The notes under the pieces were generated by a model. The model worked only from the letters and a program-made list of their open reading frames with translations. It was not told the origin of the DNA and did no database searches. Positions 15,392 to 18,899 of a stretch of DNA of 18,899 nucleotides are shown piece after piece (position 1 is the first letter of the stretch; every line of letters starts with the position of its first letter). The DNA comes from Verrucomicrobiota bacterium (GTDB taxonomy: Bacteria > Verrucomicrobiota > Verrucomicrobiae > Chthoniobacterales > UBA10450). The position numbers were made by a program, and so were the translations under genes. The stretch is from NCBI GenBank assembly GCA_005887855.1, contig VBQB01000256.1, positions 1-18,899 on the forward strand, read 5' to 3'.

Positions 15392-16852
15392 ATGCAAACT
15401 GCAACCAAGAAACGAAAGTGGAAGCTCGTCCTCGCAGTGGTACTGGTTCTGGTCGCCATCGGGGTCTTCGTCGGCTGGTACAAATTCTTTCGCGAAGAAC
15501 CGCAGCCGGAATGGATCACGGCCACGCCTGAAATGCGGTTTAAGTATGGTTCCATCGGAGCCGAGCACGATGCCGGCATTCCGTACTGGATCTTCTACGT
15601 GCTGCCGCGAGTGTTTCCCGACAAACTGCCGGGGCCGGGTAGTTACGCTTCATTCGGCGTGGCGTGGGAGCAAGGACAGGAATTGCCGATCGGTTTCACC
15701 AAGAAGGTGATCGGCTTCCCGCGCGTGGCGAACAACTGCGCGGCCTGCCATACCGCGAGTTATCGCAAGCGTTCCGACGAGAACCCGACCTTCGTGCCCG
15801 CCGGCCCGAATCACACGCTCAACCTTGAGGCATTCTTCCGCTTCCTGGTGGACTGCGCCAAGGATCCGCGCTTCAACGCCGATAACCTCATGCGCGAGAT
15901 CAAGCTCGTCACCCAGCTCTCGCCGCTTGATCGGGCACTCTATCGCTTTCTCATCATCCCTATTACCAAAAAACGCCTGCTAGAGCGCGAGCAGCAGTTC
16001 GCATGGGTCTATCGCAAGGATTTCCCCGAATGGGGTCGCGGGCGCGACGATGCGATGAACCTCACCAAGTACTTCATGATCCGGTTTCCGATGGACGACA
16101 CCATCGGTCCGACTGACATGCCTTCGGTCTGGAATCTCAAAAAGTACAAACCCGAAAAAGGCATGCTCATGAACTTGGCGGGCGACAGCCACGACGCGCG
16201 CTCGGTCATCATGGATTCGGCGCTCGGGTTGCTCGGTGCGGCCCCGCACAACAAGGGAGACTTTCTGAAGGAGGTCGACTGGCTTGAACAGTATCTGCGC
16301 GAGTTACCGGCGCCGAAATATCCGTTCCCCATCAACCCGCAAGCGGCAAGGATCGGTAAGACTATCTTCGACAACAACTGCGCGGGCTGCCACGGCTCGG
16401 AACGGACCGGCACGCGGGTGCCGGTGGAGGAGGTCGGCACTGATCGAGAGCGTCTCCTTACCTGGAGCAAAAAGGCCGCGATTGAGGCAAACAAGGTCGT
16501 GCGCGCTTTCGGTCTCGAGCGCCACGGACTGGTCGAGGCGGAACCGAGCGGCTACATCGCCGCGTTCCTCGATGGGATTTGGCTGCGCGCGCCTTATCTA
16601 CACAACGGTTCGGTGCCGACGCTGCGCGATCTGCTCAAGCCCGCTAGCGAACGACCTAAAGAGTTCTATCGTGGCTACGACGTATACGATCCGGTCAATG
16701 TCGGTTTCATCACGCAGGGACCAGAAGCGCAACGCGTCGGCACCAAATTCAACGTAGGCGAGAGAGCCAGCGGCAATCGAGGGCACGAATACGGCACGCG
16801 CTTGCCCGCCGCGGGGAAAGATGCGCTGATCGAGTACCTGAAAACACTATGA
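15392..16852 (+). CDS. RoxA-like di-heme cytochrome c, membrane anchored (copy 2)
   Basis: This 486-aa paralogue of the upstream gene has a basic N terminus, one membrane helix (about 11-30) and a periplasmic domain. Heme sites are CAACH (116-120) and CAGCH (330-334), 214 residues apart. The GIWLRAPYLHNGSVPTL block has His404 as the conserved His, and FYRGYDVYDP and DALIEYLKT match copy 1 closely. It lacks an insert of about 35-40 residues that copy 1 carries after its second heme site (GQAFGAAEGGQ onward). A GAGGGG ribosome site lies 5 bases before the ATG. The pair probably arose by tandem duplication and may form a heterodimer or a two-step electron or oxygenation relay; this is inference. 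Its TGA overlaps a possible ATG of the next frame. Confidence 0.9.
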   Translation: MQTATKKRKWKLVLAVVLVLVAIGVFVGWYKFFREEPQPEWITATPEMRFKYGSIGAEHDAGIPYWIFYVLPRVFPDKLPGPGSYASFGVAWEQGQELPIGFTKKVIGFPRVANNCAACHTASYRKRSDENPTFVPAGPNHTLNLEAFFRFLVDCAKDPRFNADNLMREIKLVTQLSPLDRALYRFLIIPITKKRLLEREQQFAWVYRKDFPEWGRGRDDAMNLTKYFMIRFPMDDTIGPTDMPSVWNLKKYKPEKGMLMNLAGDSHDARSVIMDSALGLLGAAPHNKGDFLKEVDWLEQYLRELPAPKYPFPINPQAARIGKTIFDNNCAGCHGSERTGTRVPVEEVGTDRERLLTWSKKAAIEANKVVRAFGLERHGLVEAEPSGYIAAFLDGIWLRAPYLHNGSVPTLRDLLKPASERPKEFYRGYDVYDPVNVGFITQGPEAQRVGTKFNVGERASGNRGHEYGTRLPAAGKDALIEYLKTL

Positions 16853-16953
16853 ACGTTTTCTCCGTCGGGACGGAAATCAGGCAGTGCATATGGAGCCGAA
16901 TCGAAACGAGGCTCTCGACTGGGCCTAAGTCCGCGAGCAGATGGGAGAGAGAA

Positions 16954-18423
16954 ATGAAAAACCTGCCTTTGTATTGGATTGCTGTCCTCGCTACATTGAC
17001 TGCTTGCACGTCAGGCGTGCCGTACCGCAATGGGGATTACGGGGCGATTCCATCGTGTGAGAAAACTTACGGCGCCTACGACGCCGCGCTTCTGTCAGAT
17101 GCGGCGCCGCCGATCGAAGAGGGCGACAACTGCTGGAAGCAATCCCGCGAGAGCCACCGAGACTACGACGTCTTGTTTGTCGAGTTTGACGATCAAGGTT
17201 GGGTGCAGGACGCAGCCAAAGAGAGCAACCCTACCAAAGCAGATCACCTGAGTAAGCTGTATGAATCGATCAAACAAATCCGCGAGAAACCCGACAAGAC
17301 CCAACAGAGGTTATCTATCGTTGTTTTTGTTCACGGTTGGCAGCACACCGCAGAGGCGACGGATTCCAACGTGCACGCGTTTCGCAGGCTGCTCCGCCAG
17401 GTCGACACTCTGGAAGCCGCCGCTGCTGGTCAGGGCCCCAAACCGAGAGTCGTTGGTATTTATGTCGGTTGGCGCGGTAGGTCACTGACCATCCCGATTC
17501 TAGACAACACTACGTTTTGGGAACGTAAGAATACTGCCGAACGAGTTGCCCAAGGACAAGTTCAAGAACTTTTTCGATGGTTGGATTTGTTTCGTGATAC
17601 TGGGACGGACCCTACCACGGGCGAACGAAATGTCACTGTCCTCACTATAGGGCACTCCTTTGGCGGATTGATCACGTTTGAAGCGTTGAGTGGCGAATTC
17701 GTCCGTAACGCGGTACGTTTTAAGCGTAACGTTGAGAAACCAAACGATCACTATATGTCTCGGGTGGGAGATTTGGTGGTAATCGTAAATCCCGCGTTCG
17801 AAGGGGCACGCTACGAGGTATTGAGGGCGGCCGTTCGGAGGCTGCCGGACGTAGAGCGTAACCAGCTGCCAGTTGTCATAGTCGCGACTTCTACGGCCGA
17901 CGTGGCAACCAGATACTTCTTTCCACTTGCGCGATGGTTCAATACGGTGTTTGAAGCTACGTCTGGCGAGGAGCAATCGGCGATCGTCCTGGCTGTCGGC
18001 CACAACCCACGGTATATCACGCACGATCTAAGTCTGTGCGAACCGGGCAACACCAACTGCGAAGAAGCATGCAAGGCGGCTTCAGGGACTGCCAGCAATA
18101 TTCTTCAGAACAACTTTGCGGCCAAGGCCGCTCGCGAATATTCCTATATGTTTGCAATTGCAGAACGCGGGTTCGACCACCGCAAAGCGAAACCCGGCCA
18201 GCAGTATCTTTGCGATGGGCTAGAGTTGAGGTGGACTGAGGAGGCGTACCCAGATCATAACCCGTTCTGGGTGGTCCGAACGACTGACGACATCATGCAC
18301 GGCCACAATGACATCTTCAATGCCAACATGGTGGCCTTCGTGCGCCAGATGTACACAGGGTTCGTTGCAGCACGTAACCAATTTAACGAGAAGATGCGTA
18401 GTCAGCCCAAAAACAGGAAATAG
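16954..18423 (+). CDS. Alpha/beta-hydrolase fold lipoprotein
   Basis: This 489-aa protein starts with a lipoprotein signal peptide ending LATLTAC (lipidated Cys18). It has alpha/beta-hydrolase hallmarks: a beta strand leading to VHGW (127-129, oxyanion-hole region), a nucleophile elbow GHSFGG with Ser235, Asp in ATSTADVATRYF as a candidate acid, and HGHNDIFN near the C terminus as a candidate catalytic His. This suggests an esterase, lipase or thioesterase at the membrane facing the periplasm. The frame is open back to an ATG at 16849 that overlaps the preceding stop (ATGA), but that adds 35 residues before the signal peptide; ATG 16954 with GGGAGAGAG upstream is preferred. AT content is visibly higher than in the cytochromes. 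It ends 15 bases before the SLATT gene, so the two are coupled. Substrate unknown. Confidence 0.85.
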   Translation: MKNLPLYWIAVLATLTACTSGVPYRNGDYGAIPSCEKTYGAYDAALLSDAAPPIEEGDNCWKQSRESHRDYDVLFVEFDDQGWVQDAAKESNPTKADHLSKLYESIKQIREKPDKTQQRLSIVVFVHGWQHTAEATDSNVHAFRRLLRQVDTLEAAAAGQGPKPRVVGIYVGWRGRSLTIPILDNTTFWERKNTAERVAQGQVQELFRWLDLFRDTGTDPTTGERNVTVLTIGHSFGGLITFEALSGEFVRNAVRFKRNVEKPNDHYMSRVGDLVVIVNPAFEGARYEVLRAAVRRLPDVERNQLPVVIVATSTADVATRYFFPLARWFNTVFEATSGEEQSAIVLAVGHNPRYITHDLSLCEPGNTNCEEACKAASGTASNILQNNFAAKAAREYSYMFAIAERGFDHRKAKPGQQYLCDGLELRWTEEAYPDHNPFWVVRTTDDIMHGHNDIFNANMVAFVRQMYTGFVAARNQFNEKMRSQPKNRK

Positions 18424-18438
18424 ATACGGGAGCGAGCG

Positions 18439-18899
18439 ATGGACCTAAGCCCGAACAGCCACGCAGACAGCTGGACTCCCGAATTGGAACAGCTACTCTC
18501 GACGTGGCATCGGCGGATGGACGCCTGCCAGCATGCGTACTACCTGGAAGCCGAGCGGTACAAGCGCTGGCATCTGTGGCTCGGAATTCCCGCTGTGATC
18601 TTCTCTACCGTGGTGGGAACTGCCGTATTCGCCACTCTTGAGAGCCAAACCGTTGAAATCTCGGCGCGCGTGATCATTGCGCTCGTGAGCATCGCGGCTG
18701 CCGTTCTCGCCGGCCTCCAGACGTTCCTTCGTCTATCGGAAGCGGCTGCGGCACACGGACAATCCGGCGACTGGTACTCTGCGATCAAACGCGACATCGA
18801 GCAGCTGCGGGCGCTCCGCCGCGAGGAGCGAGGGCATGCAAAGACTTGCACCGACGTGCTGCGCAAGGAGATGAACAAAGTGGGGCAGAAGTCGCCAGA
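18439..18899 (+). CDS. SLATT-domain two-helix membrane protein (3' end beyond window)
   Basis: The first 153 codons are present with no stop. An N-terminal helical stretch (about 15-45) containing HAYYLEAERYKRWHLW precedes transmembrane helix 1 (about 46-66, GIPAVIFSTVVGTAVF). A short loop leads to helix 2 (about 76-97, IIALVSIAAAVLAGLQTFL). The cytosolic tail RLSEAAAAHGQSGDWYSAIKRDIEQLRAL is the hallmark post-TM helix of the SLATT family. SLATT means SMODS and SLOG-associating two-TM effector domain, predicted to form membrane pores or disturb the membrane in nucleotide-signal-controlled conflict systems. Stand-alone SLATT proteins are of similar size, so it is probably nearly complete. A GGGAG site lies just upstream and the gene follows the hydrolase by 15 bases. 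No SMODS nucleotidyltransferase or SLOG partner is visible here; one could lie past the edge. Confidence 0.85.
   Translation, partial: MDLSPNSHADSWTPELEQLLSTWHRRMDACQHAYYLEAERYKRWHLWLGIPAVIFSTVVGTAVFATLESQTVEISARVIIALVSIAAAVLAGLQTFLRLSEAAAAHGQSGDWYSAIKRDIEQLRALRREERGHAKTCTDVLRKEMNKVGQKSP

Noticed and set aside
16849..16953. ATGA overlap start for the hydrolase gene
   Set aside because: It would put 35 polar residues ahead of a clear lipoprotein signal peptide; the ATG at 16954 has a better ribosome site. Coupling by the overlap is still possible.
18540..18878. Minus-strand open frame opposite the SLATT gene
   Set aside because: It is the reverse shadow of a plus-strand frame with a clear family signature and ribosome site.
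6233..18899. Duplicate of the tRNA-Lys 3' end as an att site, or an integrase gene
   Set aside because: I found no second copy of the tRNA end and no recombinase motifs by eye, so an island end cannot be placed inside the window.

Overview
The window looks like a chromosomal segment of a GC-rich betaproteobacterium, probably Burkholderiales-like. The reasons are the gltX/tRNA arrangement with tRNA-Ala(GGC) and tRNA-Glu(UUC), a Bug/TctC-type periplasmic solute receptor (a family greatly expanded in that order), CCA-encoding tRNA genes and generally high GC. This placement is inference; no rRNA is present.

Left part, about 1-6232 (core-like, very GC-rich): a minus-strand tRNA-Val(CAC) lies divergent to gltX (glutamyl-tRNA synthetase), which is followed by tRNA-Ala(GGC) and tRNA-Glu(UUC). 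Then come two minus-strand genes: a small lipoprotein with an HEFIH zincin-like motif, and a TctC-type solute receptor. Divergent from the receptor is a two-gene unit, a cyclase/kynurenine-formamidase-family protein and a three-domain thiamine-diphosphate enzyme. These three genes look like a small catabolic uptake-and-conversion cluster. The block ends with tRNA-Lys(CUU). Two of the tRNA promoters are extended -10 elements lying on or immediately after the stop codon of the upstream protein gene.

Gap 6233-6745: no convincing gene; it holds a cluster of inverted repeats.

Right part, 6746-18899 (lower GC, different codon usage, all plus strand, running off the right edge): an apparent accessory operon for envelope proteins. 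In order: an SH3-like protein with three C-terminal membrane helices; a large exported di-heme cytochrome c (876 aa); a membrane-anchored protein of unknown function; a second type of di-heme cytochrome c (767 aa); two tandem RoxA-like (rubber-oxygenase-like) di-heme cytochromes, each with an N-terminal membrane anchor; an alpha/beta-hydrolase lipoprotein with a complete-looking catalytic set; and a SLATT-domain two-helix membrane protein cut by the window edge. SLATT is known as a predicted pore-forming or membrane effector of prokaryotic conflict systems. Its position 15 bases after the hydrolase, in a series with eight c-type heme sites over four proteins, is the most unusual thing here. 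My working idea is a periplasmic oxidation/hydrolysis module coupled to a SLATT effector, sited next to tRNA-Lys. The alternative is an ordinary catabolic or redox operon that happens to end with a SLATT gene.
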